Positions 22,005-33,340 of a stretch of 64,000 bases of DNA are shown here, piece by piece (position 1 is the first letter of the stretch; every line of letters starts with the position of its first letter). The DNA comes from Pezicula radicicola (taxonomy: Eukaryota; Ascomycota; Leotiomycetes; Helotiales; Dermateaceae): contig PDUO01000004.1 in NCBI GenBank assembly GCA_003008705.1, positions 434,001-498,000 on the forward strand, given 5' to 3'. Under the pieces are notes generated by a model. The model ran no database searches and was not told the DNA's origin. It saw only the letters and a list, made by a program, of their open reading frames with translations. The translations under genes were made by a program, and so were the position numbers.

Positions 22005-22335
22005 ATGGCTCGAGGTAATCAGAGAGATAAGGCTCGTGAGGCTAACCAGAAGAAGATGGCCGCCGAGGTAAGTGCATCTCTCTCTCTCTCTCTCTATGGT
22101 CGCAGAGGACATTGCGCCATCCCAGATTGCTGACGTTCCTTTGCATTGTAGAAGAAGTCAACTACGATGAGTGGAACCGAGATGCAGCGCGAAAAGGAGA
22201 AGGTTGCTGCGAAGATGAGAGAGAAGCAGGCTGCCGGTAAGTCGACATTCATAGTTTCGGGCTGCTGGGAATCGTGCTGACAGGGCTCAAGCCGATGCGA
22301 AGAAAGCAGCTGAAGCCGCTGCTGGCAAGAAGTAG
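22005..22335 (+). CDS. SERF-like small basic protein (4F5 family)
   Basis: A small spliced gene: exons 22005-22067, 22152-22236 and 22292-22335 with introns of 84 and 55 bp encode 63 residues. The N-terminus MARGNQRDKAREANQKKM is the signature of the 4F5/SERF family. MSGTEMQREKEKVAAKMREK and an Ala/Lys-rich tail follow. SERF proteins are small, disordered and charged, and are known to modulate protein aggregation and bind nucleic acid. The first intron contains a (CT)n run at about 22076-22096. The frame closes exactly at TAG with both junctions in phase, so I regard the model as reliable despite the small exons. Confidence 0.88.
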
Positions 22336-25300
22336 AGGACACCCAGCGGTGCCTTACAGAGAACCACGCGGCAGACGGTAACACGGCGCAATATGATAAC
22401 GATGGGGTTCTTTGGGGAGGGAATATTGGATTTTTGGAGCTTGGTTTTTATGCATAGGAAGCGTTACATGGAACATACCTAGAATGGGTATGTAGAATGC
22501 GTGGTAATTGCAATGGGACGCTTTTACAACCTCAAGGAGTCACACGTTGTCTATCTGTATCCCAGTGAAGTTACTGGTTTTCCTTCGCAAAGTGAGTTCC
22601 TCGCTACCAAAGCCGATGTCAACGTCCCTCTCCTTTCATACCCCACTTTACAGCCTTTCCCATGTTCAAACCATTTGAGGAAAAGTAGCAAAAGCCAGGA
22701 AATAGACCGTTCAAGCGAAGGAGAGAATATAGAAGACCTGGTTATAGTTTTACCTCCTTATGACTGCTTTGATATAGAACCGGCTCAGCAATTGCTAAGA
22801 CAGGCAATAGGCCGAATTTTTTTTGTTGAGTAGGTACTGGTTTACTCGAAAAGCTTTGCGTAGCATCGATGGGAGGCAATTTGAAGAGAACTCGAGCCTG
22901 ACGACTACTTCATTCCAACCAAGACTAGTCCCTCCCTCTCCCTCCCCCTTACCCTTATAAGCTCTGGAGAGAAACCAGAAAATATAGCACCCATTTTGCA
23001 CATGCATCGCTTTAGTCATTGCTCTCAAAAACCATTCAACAGGATCGTAGGATAGTTGGTCAATCATTTCATTGCCAACGAAGATGTGAAGTAAAGGAAA
23101 CAGATGCAAAGGCTTCCCACTCTATTAGTAAACTAGAATTCCTCAAACTGGAAACTCATCTACAGGTTGATCCTTATATATGACTTTCATTTAGCCGACC
23201 CTAAGTCTGAATCACTGTTCAACCTTAAGCATCTTCGGAGATAGGACCCTATAAGAAGCAAAAAGCAAACTCGCCGCAGTGTCTAAACTCGCCGCGATCG
23301 TTAATTAATAATAATAAAAACACTAACAACTAATATTAGAAAATCTAGTCTTTTAGTACAGAAATTGGTTTGCCTGTTTGTAGGATAAAGCATGCGGTAC
23401 TATGAATTACTCTAAGCACATAGTATACGAGAATGAAGTATTGTGGAGATACACTGGACAGAAGCATATTATTTAAGACAAGTTGTCGGACTGCAAGTTT
23501 TAAATCAAATATCAGAATCAAGCGGTTAGTTACTCAAATCAAGTCAGTTACCCAAATAAGCCATTTAAATCACTTAAATGAAGTAGGTTATCCAACTCAA
23601 GTAGGCCACCCAATGAGTAAAAGACCTTATGTTCCTGTGTAACTATATTATTAGTCACGTGGCAGTGACTGCATTCTGCAGAAGTCATTTCAAATTTTAT
23701 GAGATAAGTATTTACGTTATATAATAGGGGATCCAGGAAGACATGTGTTGTTAAATGAAGACAGCAAGGGAATCTCACTTCTTGTCCTTGACTGGGTGAA
23801 TGTTTCCTTTGGAATGGTGCTGTAATGAAAATGGTTTGATGTGATGAGGTTTGAGATATTATATGGCCCTTAGTACTGCTGCTGTAGGGATATCAGGAGT
23901 CTAGACGTCTTCCTTCTAGGACTAGGATTGCATCCAAGTGACTCGTGTCATCACGTTCATGAATCGCTTGATTTCATGAATTCCCTTGCTATATACTTCG
24001 GGAACCAAGAGTAAACCTTGTTGAATTACTCGAGGGAACTACGTTTCCGAAATTAAAGGACTTACTCCGCACTTTTGTCTACATCCATGTATTCATGAAT
24101 GTAAGCGGATCATGAACTTACCGGCACAAATTAAATCTAAGCTTTTGGCAAGGTTCTATGGCCGGCTTCTTAATTCACTTCGCTGATGTCTTTACCCGCA
24201 GAGATGACAAAAGTAAGGGAAGATGACAATCTCTTTGAAACCTCTTCCCCTCTTCCAAGCAGAAAATACTCCCTGTATTGTACAGGGTGTTAAAGTAGGC
24301 ACTGAGTATATCTCTGGAATTCTTTCGACTCTTGACTTTCGACTTTCGACACACTTTTTAACAACTTCCGACACATCTTTTTCGATATCGACAGTAGCGA
24401 TGCTTCCTAGCTAGTGAATTTTGACATGCAAAAATGCAGTAGAGCTGATGTACATATCATACACGAATATGATTCTCTGTACTCTGAAGGCCATGGAGGA
24501 GGTGAACTTAGGTGTGGTGAACAGAGTACAATTATTCCACCCGTAGTGCAGAGATAACCTTTGTTTATCTTGTTGAAATCTTAACTGGATTTATCTCCAG
24601 CAAAGGATAGCACCCTTCTTATTTAAATATGTATAGCGATCTTTGACCATGCAGAGAATATCCTATAATTCAACTCGATCAGAAAAATAGAACAACAGCG
24701 TTGTGAAGAAAGTTCAATTCATTGGAGATCAGAGAAGTGGACCTGATCATTGGAAGAATTGGCCTGTTTAACTACCATAAGGATGCTATTTAACTTTCAA
24801 CATTGCTGTCTGTGGAATTTTCGTGTTGTCATATGGTGTTTCTAGCGTTTAATTCATTTAACAAGCGCAAACGAACGGCAGCAAAAGCTAATACTTTAGA
24901 TATCTGCATGATAATGCCTCTTCTAGCCTCTTAGATCCTGTGTGGGGAACCAGCATAACCCTCTTCCAAATATTTTATGATGTAGGAGTCGTAAGTAGTA
25001 TAGGTTCTTCCTTATCCTTCTCTTAAGGCACTAGAGCTAGAGAAATCTCCAAACCAGCTCAACATATGCTTTTGGAGCTCTATGGTCTTGACTTTCAAAA
25101 AATATCTTAAACAATCAGGAATCCACCTAAATATTAGTTGGAGCACTTAATAGCTTTGGGTATAAGAATAAATGCTGCAATGCTTCTCAAATTTTGATAA
25201 CAGCGAAGAAAGATAAGTCTGCTACTGACTTTGTATATATTGTAAACATACTTGCCGCTTAAAGTAACTGTCAAACTCCTTTCATAGTAAAAGTATCTTA

Positions 25301-26473
25301 CGTATCATTAGAGAGGCAGGCATTTTTCTCGGATCTTCAATGAGAACCATGAACATAAATGAAGAACGGCAAGTCATAGTAACTGTACAATCTTTGAAAC
25401 ATCTTAGAAAAGAAGAGGCGTCAGCACGCAGAGATCCAAAGCTGTGGATTTTGTTGTTTGGGATGAGCGTGAATATCGATAGATTGAGGTGATGCAGACC
25501 CAAAGCACGTTTTCCACAAGTTCAGATCTCTGCATACCTAATTTATTTCCCCTTTAAACAAGCTAATCAAGACTCAATTGACAAACTTCAACAGTATAGC
25601 AACTAACGAATAGATTCGTTGTCGATGAAGGAATTACTGGGAATTATAAAGCAGCTGCCTAAACTATCCTAACTTAATTTTTACGCTTTACACTCACTCA
25701 CCTTATTAACCTCGCATGCCTCTGTATTTTACAGGCTTTATTGTATCATATTGTGGATAAGAGGTGCTAAACCTAGATATGAAGGCAATTTGTTGACAGA
25801 ACTGTTTAATATGCAGAGTGTTCTAACCTGAACTTATGGCTTGCTTGAATATTCTAGACCAAGGAAATTACTTTTGATGAAGATACTGTAGTCATACTAT
25901 CTGAGTTGACGAGACTGCCTATATATATCCAAGAGCATGATATCTAAAACCAGGCCCATCGTTGATTAAAAGCTTGGCTTGGAGGGAAATGTTGTAGATG
26001 ATATAATGTCTTTACCTAGGTATGTAGATATTTCTTACTTTCAGTCTTAACTTTGGGTTCCCAAAACACAGAATGGGTCTCTGACATTAATTAGTTCTTC
26101 AAAGAACTTTAGTCGATAATGACGGCTTTATGGTCCTTCGGAAGAAAACCTTTTCGCCGGAACTAAGGCTTCTTTGTAAAAGGAAACCCACTTGAGAAAA
26201 CTTAGTCACTTGCTTAATTTTCTCGAAAGGACTCTAAGTATAAACAGGCAAAGGAAACAAGGATACAAGTCTAGCCATTTCACAAGGGGAAGGTTCACGC
26301 CAAAATTTTAATTGCCATGGGTTTACAACGAAAAACAGCTCTATTGATTTGTACTGACTATAGTCTATAAAAACAAAACGCCTCCCATACTTATACTCTA
26401 GTACTTTTGGATTAATTTTTGTGCAGACCAGCTGCTTCTATTGTCGGTTTAGTCTTCTTTGATAGAATTCACC
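22336..26473. other. Gene-poor AT-rich island, left part
   Basis: No supportable gene in 4.1 kb. Two overlapping frames at 22501-22833 (plus) and 22795-23109 (minus) have some coding character but no recognisable domain; the minus one lacks an ATG. Other content: the 18-bp repeat at 23521-23625, AT-rich non-coding sequence, and scattered short frames broken by stops. The composition contrasts with the GC-balanced gene block to the left. Confidence 0.55.
23521..23625 (+). repeat. 18-bp degenerate repeat array (family copy 1)
   Basis: Successive units resemble AGTNRGTTACYCAAAYCA with indels. The same unit recurs at about 29830-29905, 32880-32990, 33455-33500, 49803-49880 and 52285-52425, on both strands. 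Confidence 0.7.
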
Positions 26474-26962
26474 TTACTGGTTGTGTGGTCTGATTCCGAA
26501 GTGATTGAGAAAATGGCCTTGGACTCCCTCAACTGTCTGGGGCTCGCAGCAGAGGACGCAGCGAATTATGGGGACGTTGTTCTCAGCTGGGGCTCCAGAT
26601 GCTGTCTCGAGTTCAAGCATGGTATGATCGAAGGCCACAGTCTGGTCCTGAGTCTCCTGTTCAGAATTCTGGATTTCGGTGTTTTCGACGGCTCTTGCGT
26701 CGTCGACAGTTGCTCTGAAGTCCCAAAAGCTTTGTTCTGCCGTGTGACAGTCTTTGAGGTGCGTGAAGAAGCACTTGGGGCCATATGATTCGCACATCTC
26801 TCCACAGATATTGCATCGCAAAGCAGCGCGGCGGTCATTGGAGAAGCCGGTGAACACGTACTCGACGTGTTCTCGAAGCTGATGGCGGATAACTTCCTCG
26901 GCGGTTAAGAAACGTTCGTGGCACCGGGAGACCTTGCAGATGTAGCGGAAGTAGTGCGACAT
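26474..26962 (-). CDS. Orphan protein with three C2H2-like zinc fingers
   Basis: A single-exon frame of 162 residues starting MSHYFRYICK. Three Cys/His pairs fit C2H2 spacing: CKVSRC..HQLREH near the N-terminus, CNICGEMC..HLKDCH in the middle and CVLCC..HFLNH at the C-terminus. An acidic Gln/Glu/Thr-rich linker of about 60 residues separates the second and third. I do not recognise the family. Nucleic-acid or protein binding is plausible from the fingers but not demonstrated. It lies inside an otherwise gene-poor island, which may mean it is lineage-specific. Confidence 0.6.
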   Translation of the reverse strand: MSHYFRYICKVSRCHERFLTAEEVIRHQLREHVEYVFTGFSNDRRAALRCNICGEMCESYGPKCFFTHLKDCHTAEQSFWDFRATVDDARAVENTEIQNSEQETQDQTVAFDHTMLELETASGAPAENNVPIIRCVLCCEPQTVEGVQGHFLNHFGIRPHNQ

Positions 26963-27706
26963 TGCGATTGTGTGAAGTATTTGTTTTGGATTTTGAGATT
27001 TGTTGAGTATTTGTTGGGTGTTTGTTAAGTGTGTTTGAACTTTGCGAATTGGAGAGAGTTGATGAGGAAAAATATGACAGGTGTTCGGCCATATTTATTT
27101 TAAGAAGGAAGACTCTATTTACAAGGTAAGTTTATTGTTTCTTTTCCATCTTCGTAGGTATTACCTATTAATAGCCACGTACCTTTTGTGCCAGGGCTCT
27201 TCTCGTCTAAGCCTCTATTGTTCGAACGAATTTATGAAAAGGAGATTAAGCGTTGTACGAAGGATAAAGCCTTACGTTCTTTTTATATTTCACACATTGC
27301 ATGAGTTTTGATCTATTATATAATGTGCTGTCCGTGATTATTCTTAACAATGGAAGAAAGAATGGGCTTCATAGCTCTCGACAAAGTTCTTTGAAGTGTA
27401 GCGAAGAACAAAGAGAAACAAACAAAGCAAGATAAAACTGCTAAAGGGAACAAAAGCTCAATACTCATCATGTCATTGTTTAGGTAAGGACGATTCATGC
27501 TTTGCTCCGGAACAAGGCATTATACTTGCATTACGGAGTAAACAATAAACCTATTCTACATATAATTATTCAACATATTCTTCAGTTTCAAATCATCATC
27601 ATCCATCCATCAATCAAACAACACAGCGCATCACACTCACATTCACACAATCAGAAAAAATCCAGGCAAGTCACTCCCAACCCTAAACTCACTAACAACA
27701 GACAGC

Positions 27707-28273
27707 ATGTCTTCCTCAAACAAAAACAACAAAGCCTCGAGCCCCAAAACTCAGCCCGAGGCTTCAACAAAAAATCCAGAGCAACTCCCAATCATCTTCT
27801 CAACCCCCCAGACAACCCGGTCCAAAGTCCTCAGCGGCGATCTCGCAGAGGCCATGGCAACGTCCCTGTTCTCCGATCCAGTCAAAGCACCAGCTAAACC
27901 CAGGACTGCACACAACGCTGGACCTTCGACCATCCCATCAGCCACTCGGCTCTTCCCATCATCCACTCAGCTCTTGAAGGACTTGAAGAAAGACTTCAAA
28001 AAGCACCTGGACGACTGTGAAGAGCTGGCAAAACTCATCGCCGACCAGAAAAAGGCATACGAGGAACAACTTGAGGCCGAGGCCAAGTGGGAGGACGAGA
28101 CCAAGCCGGACAAAAAGACTGAGGACATCAAAGAGGTCGCCAGAGACGAGCCAGAAGACCTGGAGAGCCTCGACCGCTCGACCCAGGCACTCTTCAAGGC
28201 CATAGAGGAGGAAAAGAAGAAACTGGAAGAAGTCCGGAAGAACGAGAAGAACTTGGAGAGCGAGAACAAGTGA
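27707..28273 (+). CDS. Orphan Ser/Lys/Glu-rich coiled-coil protein
   Basis: 188 residues, single exon. The first 85 residues are Ser/Pro/Thr-rich and disordered-looking. The remainder is highly charged with heptad-like Leu spacing (LLKDLKKDFKKHLDD, then KKLEEVRKNEKNLESENK), predicting a coiled coil. No signal peptide, membrane segment or known domain is visible. Codon use is GC-rich relative to the flanking AT-rich sequence, which supports coding. Function unknown. Confidence 0.6.
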   Translation: MSSSNKNNKASSPKTQPEASTKNPEQLPIIFSTPQTTRSKVLSGDLAEAMATSLFSDPVKAPAKPRTAHNAGPSTIPSATRLFPSSTQLLKDLKKDFKKHLDDCEELAKLIADQKKAYEEQLEAEAKWEDETKPDKKTEDIKEVARDEPEDLESLDRSTQALFKAIEEEKKKLEEVRKNEKNLESENK

Positions 28274-29125
28274 AGTGGTGAAGAGAAGAGGAACGAAAAA
28301 GACGAGAGAAAAGAAACTCAGTGAGGATACAAAAAGGTGAAGTTCTCGACAGGCGCGAGAACAAGTAAACGTGGAAGGTGAAGGATCTAGTGAACAACTA
28401 GATCATATGGCTGCTTGCGGATGGTATGAAGGTAAGTAAGTACACCCTTCCCCGAGATTGCTATTTTTGTTAGATTGTAGAGTTTTCAAACCCCAAGTAC
28501 AATACTTAAGTATCTTTCATAAGTTAGTAAAATTCGAACAATCATGCAAAGTGAATCATGAAAAGTGACTGAGTGCTAACCCTAAGTTACTCAATTAAGT
28601 GACTATCATTTTTTACTCCTAGATATAGCCATAGAGTAGTGGTTTTATTTCTAGATGGTTCTCTAGTTTCTGTAACAGAGGTTTGGTTTCTTTTGTTTGT
28701 GGCCTCTTTATCAAGTAGTGAATTGCTTGTTTTTGTGTTCGAATCTCAGGAGTATTTTGTTGGGAGTAAGTTGAGACAACAATAATTGGTCTTCTGACAA
28801 GAATAATAAACATCAATGTTTCTTCTACACTACCCTACTTAAGCAATCTCTCAAGCAATCTCTATGTTATTCAATCATTATTTCTCAAATCGAAAAGTAG
28901 AGGATTGTTGCGCCTCGACAAATTCCACTTGTTAGCCTGCGCCTGCCCCGCGAGCCCCGGTATGCCTCGCTTAGTAGCCCCTTTCCCTTAGCGAGTCCCA
29001 AAACTCTGTTTTCGACTCGCTAAAAATCACAGAAAAGAAACAATTCCATCTCTTTTTGATGTCAACGGCCTCTTTGCAGTCAAAATAAATTGATAGAACA
29101 TGCAAAAAAGTTGCAAAAGTATAGT
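28274..29125. other. AT-rich gap, no gene seen
   Basis: Contains a weak match to the 18-bp repeat unit at about 28560-28605 and otherwise nothing I can identify. Confidence 0.5.
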
Positions 29126-29226
29126 TCCGAAACGGGGAATTGAACCCCGGTCTCCTGCGGTCAGGTAGCTCGAAATTCGAGTCCACCAATGAGAGGCAGA
29201 AATGCTAGCCACTACACCATTTCGGA
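29126..29226 (-). tRNA. tRNA-Glu (anticodon CTC) with 30-nt intron
   Basis: Read on the minus strand, a 7-bp acceptor stem pairs TCCGAAA with TTTCGGA. The D arm contains TGGTGTAGTGGCTAGCA, the anticodon loop is CTCTCAC with anticodon CTC, and the T arm is CGGGG TTCAATT CCCCG. A 30-nt intron (29160-29189) sits one base 3' of the anticodon (position 37/38), the canonical nuclear site. The mature length is 71 nt, standard for eukaryotic tRNA-Glu. It is the only tRNA I could recognise in the window. Confidence 0.95.
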
Positions 29227-30434
29227 CATTTGTTTTGTTTGATAAAACCGTGTACTTTATTCTCGTATATAAACTAACCACACAATGACAACTTCAGCAT
29301 AATTGCGCTTAGAAGCATTCACAGCAAGTATACAAATAGCTAACCTGTAATGTGGCTTCTCACAACTATCTATCAAATATAGAAATGTTGTGATTGTAGT
29401 AAATTGGGTTTTTATTAGTAGATCCTCCTCATCTCCCCATCTCGCTTACAGATAAGACAATTGCTCCCTCCTTCACATCACTATTAAATCTCAAATGAAG
29501 AGATATTCTTTCTTTGAGAAATACCTCTAAGTTGAGTTTGCCTGTTATTTAAGTCCATATATTAATAACTATAACTGGATTTTAATGAGGTAAGCTTGTG
29601 GAAGACCTCTAAAGAATAGAGGGTAATAGATAATTTGCTTTCGAAGACAAGTAGTTCATAGTCTAGAGTGATAATGTCTACCAAGGTATGTCTATAAAAC
29701 AAGAGACATTCTTCCTTCTGTGCTATTCTTTCTTTCCTATCTCTCCTTTTTATTGCATATTTTTTATTCCAACAGATATAGCTAATAATCTTCCTTCAAA
29801 TTATTGCTAAGATCTCAGTAATTTTTTAGTAAGTGACTTGGTTTGGTTTAGATAACTGACTTTTCGAGTAACTCACTTATTTGAGCCACTCACTTGACTC
29901 CCGTATTTGTCTTAAAGCTTGTTCACACTATTGAGAATGTAAGGATATCCTAGTTTGCCTGCAGGCAGATATATCACCAATCCATACTCGAAGTTTCGGT
30001 TGTGTAGCCTAGCTTGCTCCCGAGGCTTCTCCTTTTGCGTATTGTCCCTTACGGTGTTCTGACTATTTGCAATTTCGACCATGGATACACACACGAATAT
30101 TAGACCAACATTACCTCAACTTTCTCTCCTAGTTTATCCAATAGAATAGAAATGTCATCAATGTCGAGGCCCTTTGAAACTAAGGACTCCTTTATATCCT
30201 TTATTGGACTCAACAAAGCCTCGAAAAAACCAATTCTCTTAAAGGCATTCCGGCCAATTTGAGATAAAATAAGGCCAACTAAAAAATGAGGATACATGGT
30301 GCGACAAATAACGAAGTGAAAAACAGGTCCGAGACTGTGTTTGGTCGCTCATTAAAATATGACCTAAAATTCCACATGTCCGAGTATAGGTCATAGGAAT
30401 AGCCATGGGCTGCAATGTGCGACCCTTCCATGAC
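29227..30434. other. AT-rich gap between the tRNA and the HET relic
   Basis: No gene supported apart from the repeat array at 29830-29905. Short minus-strand frames at 30100-30440 may be decayed 3' sequence of the HET-domain relic. Confidence 0.45.
29830..29905 (-). repeat. 18-bp degenerate repeat array (family copy 2)
   Basis: On the minus strand the units read AGTGAGTTACTCGAAA, AGTCAGTTATCTAAACCA and similar, matching the consensus of the arrays at 23521 and 52285 in opposite orientation. Confidence 0.65.
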
Positions 30435-31498
30435 TTATCCAAACGGCTCTTCTTGGTTTACAAACATATTCGAACCCTTTATTGATGCTAGAAAGACTAG
30501 CGAAGAGGAATCTCCATCCCCATAAAAGCCACCGTAGAAATTGATTGGTGAGTCGACTGAAGCCCAACACCAAGGCGGTGCTCTATAGAATGATGGTTTC
30601 TTGACTCCTACCTGACTCATCAGTTTAAATCTCCCCCGGGCCTTTAAATTGTAGAGTGGTTACCATTGGTCCGACTCTTGTCAACAAACCACAATAATCC
30701 GGAGAGGTCATTCTCCCAAATTCCAGCAAGATATCTGCCGTTCAATCTTGGTTGCAATTTGGCGACAATTGCTGAAATAGCAGGCAGTTTGTCGGTTTCA
30801 TAGGACAAACTCCTGCTGCTAAAGTCTGAGACTGTCTTGTACCATAGGTCCAAGAGAGTCAAGTAATCTAAGTGATCGTTTATGAGACGCTTTCGCCAAT
30901 TTTCGTTACTCTTGACAATATTACGTCTGAACACTAACCCACCTAGATTTGCCATGTTTATCAGAGAATTGATTTCCAGATCCAGACACCTTCGAAGATT
31001 TGCAGTATTTTTGGTGACAAGTACCCCTCCTGAAGACACCATGCTCGCTTGACTAAGGGGCCGTCAAGTAGCATCGTATCAAGCCAATTGTCTTGATATC
31101 CTTCGAATGCCGAGATCCACTCCATTTCTGGAACTATGCAACGCTGATTTTCGATAGGTACGTTCGAGGAAATTATAAAAAGTCCACACTCATATACACG
31201 AGCCATCATGACTGATTGATGTCTCTAGTCTTGCGGTAGGTCCTAAGTGAATCATCAGGTTCTGGAAGCGAAGTAAAACTGTTTAAATAGACCGCTTATT
31301 TACCTGTATGATGCGTAAAGAATCAATCCATATATATCGAATTCCAATGAGCTGACAAATTGTCATCGCATCCTGACAGCGCTTAGGTAAGGTCCTGAGA
31401 TCGAAGCTATCAAACCTCATCTGCAAATTGCTAGTGACAGTTGTCATAGCTAACCTTTCTTCCTCGCAAGGACTTCGCCACTGGTGACTCAAAAGCAC
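30435..31498 (-). pseudogene. Broken HET-domain (heterokaryon incompatibility type) gene
   Basis: HET-domain hallmarks occur in order on the minus strand but in different frames. 31283-31498 encodes LLSHQW and PKRCQDAMTICQLIGIRYIW with IDSLRIIQ. 30961-31209 encodes ARVYECGLFIISS and RAWCLQEGYLSPKIL. 30644-31042 encodes TDKLPAISAIVAKL and YLAGIWENDL. 30435-30620 encodes YRAPPWCWASVD. One plausible intron (31262-31303) follows IIQ, but exon 2 then reads out of frame. The junctions near 31205, 31000 and 30640 also need frame changes that I could not explain with canonical introns. HET proteins mediate non-self recognition and cell death; this copy looks non-functional. The sequence at 31842-32190 may be its eroded 5' part. 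Confidence 0.7.
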
Positions 31499-32879
31499 AT
31501 AGCGTTAGTCCGCGCTGTTGATCTCCACTGACATCACAAGCTTTGGAACATCCAAGTTCTCGAGATCATGGAGCCTGGTTGGCAGAAAGCCTGATGAATC
31601 AAAGGGATGTTCGGGGCAATTAGGTCGGTGCGTCTGGAAACATTTTTCTAGTTCTTGTTTTGCATTTGCAATCAAGGCCTCTATGTTTAGGTCTTCAGCA
31701 TTAGCAATGCTTCTTTTGGTAAGGTTTCAGACGAACTAAGACTTGATATATGAGTTGCGAGGCACGTCATAGGAGTATGGAAATGTTGAGAAATATTACA
31801 GCATCCGAGACAATCAAGAAGATGACAGGAATGAACCGAATTTACGAACGATGAGACCGGCGGAACTCTTGGATAGGGTTGAAGTCTTGAATGGGGTTAA
31901 GAGGGTACCAGGGTACGGCTCGGTAGACTTGTTTGGGTGAGCTGTGTTCTTGGAAAGGGTGAATTCCTCTCAAGTCCACTTGATAGAAACGATGTTTATC
32001 ATGATTTACTCGATGGTGCTGATTCTTGCCAGACAGCATCCACTGCCTTGGCGTATAAGCCTTCAGAGTTTGGGACGATTTCTTCTTCCAGATTTTCGGC
32101 CGAGTCGAGTTCTTTCTCCTGGCTTTCGGCATAGTGGGTAATTTTCTGATTCCGCAGACCTTTTCGTCTGCTTGTCTCAACAAAGTTGAAGAAAGTGCTT
32201 TAGATATGAAGTGGAGAGGAATGACGATACCTAGAAGATATTTTATACGGCACTAGACAGAAGTAGGCTTCTGACGAGGCTGCTAGGATTTAATCACCCT
32301 ATCATGACACGCCTTAGTTGCTTCGCCTCATGCAAGAAGGTAGGCTCTGCCAGCGTACAGCCCCAGGGTCGACTATCTCATTGACAATCTTAATGGGTTG
32401 ACCGAATTCACTTACGCTCATTTTTTCATCTGATCCTCAAGTTAGGACAACGGTCGCTCAGTAACGGGGTAGGATTCTGGGAAGAGTGGTTCCACGTAAG
32501 AAGCCCATCGCATGCTGGAAACTAACCCAGACTTAATATAAAGCCCAGAACAATACTCGGTCCTCCTGTCTATAATTACACTGGAGTTTGGACAAGTACA
32601 TTCATCCTCATCTCATCCCTTGAAGTCTTTGAAGCTCTTTGAAAGAGTACAATAGGAAGTATATATGTAACTTACAGACAACAACAGTACAATTGACCTC
32701 GGGAACAATTACAACAAGTTCGCAATGCCAAAACTATATCAATATCTATCAGATACTTGCTATATTGCCATTACAGTAGAGGGAAGTTTTCATAGGAAGA
32801 TTCTCGCCGCCTCGCTTAACTTAAAACTTGGTTGAACATCTACAGCAGCTGTGTAGCGACGAGCTCATGAATCATGAAT
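31499..32879. other. Gap upstream of the HET relic
   Basis: One minus-strand stretch (about 31990-32190) has coding-like acidic composition (AESQEKELDSAENLEEE) but no intact gene. The rest shows nothing identifiable. Confidence 0.4.
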
Positions 32880-32990
32880 TCTTGCTAATTTACCTACTTA
32901 ATTGGAGCCACTCGTTTAATTTGTGTCACTTGACTAACTTGAGTAGCTGACTTGACTCGAGTAACTCGCTTGACTTAAGCGGACAGCACT
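32880..32990 (-). repeat. 18-bp degenerate repeat array (family copy 3)
   Basis: Minus-strand units such as AGCGAGTTACTCGAGTCA and AGTCAGCTACTCAAGTT match the consensus. A further partial copy lies at about 33455-33500. Confidence 0.65.
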
Positions 32991-33023
32991 GATTGCAGGA
33001 GAGATGTTTCTTAAGTTACATGG

Positions 33024-33317
33024 ATGGAGACTCTGCGGGAATCAGATCCAGCTGCAAAAGAGGATGTAACTGAAAAGCTAAAGGACGTTGTCGCAGCTGT
33101 GTGCATTAACGAGTGGAAAGCGGAAGGATTGGCCGAAGTACACCAGAGTAGTGCAGTGACAGTTATCGAATTGACAGAGATTAAGCATTACCAAAGCGAG
33201 GCAATCAGCCTTGACGATACTCTGGCTTTTCGTATGTGTACTGGAAAAGCCACTTGGAAACTCAGACACCGGCCCAAAAAGTCAACAGTCTGGAAAGGGT
33301 ATGATCAGTTGGTTTGA
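33024..33317 (+). CDS. Short hypothetical ORF (possible remnant)
   Basis: 97 codons from an ATG, with amphipathic, coding-like composition (DVTEKLKDVVAAVCINEW) but no recognised domain. It is immediately followed by a 10-bp tandem repeat and flanked by 18-bp repeats, so it may be a fragment of a larger lost gene. Low confidence. Confidence 0.25.
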   Translation: METLRESDPAAKEDVTEKLKDVVAAVCINEWKAEGLAEVHQSSAVTVIELTEIKHYQSEAISLDDTLAFRMCTGKATWKLRHRPKKSTVWKGYDQLV

Positions 33318-33340
33318 CTTGGTTTGACTTGGTTTGACTT
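33311..33340. repeat. 10-bp tandem repeat (GGTTTGACTT)x3
   Basis: Three perfect consecutive copies followed by a near copy. It overlaps the end of the preceding short ORF. Confidence 0.9.

Noticed and set aside
22795..23109. 104-codon minus-strand frame with plausible composition
   Set aside because: No ATG, no domain, and it overlaps another frame on the plus strand; kept only as a note in the island.
31842..32183. Basic 113-codon minus-strand frame
   Set aside because: An alternative frame over the same DNA looks more protein-like and neither has a domain; possibly eroded 5' part of the HET relic.
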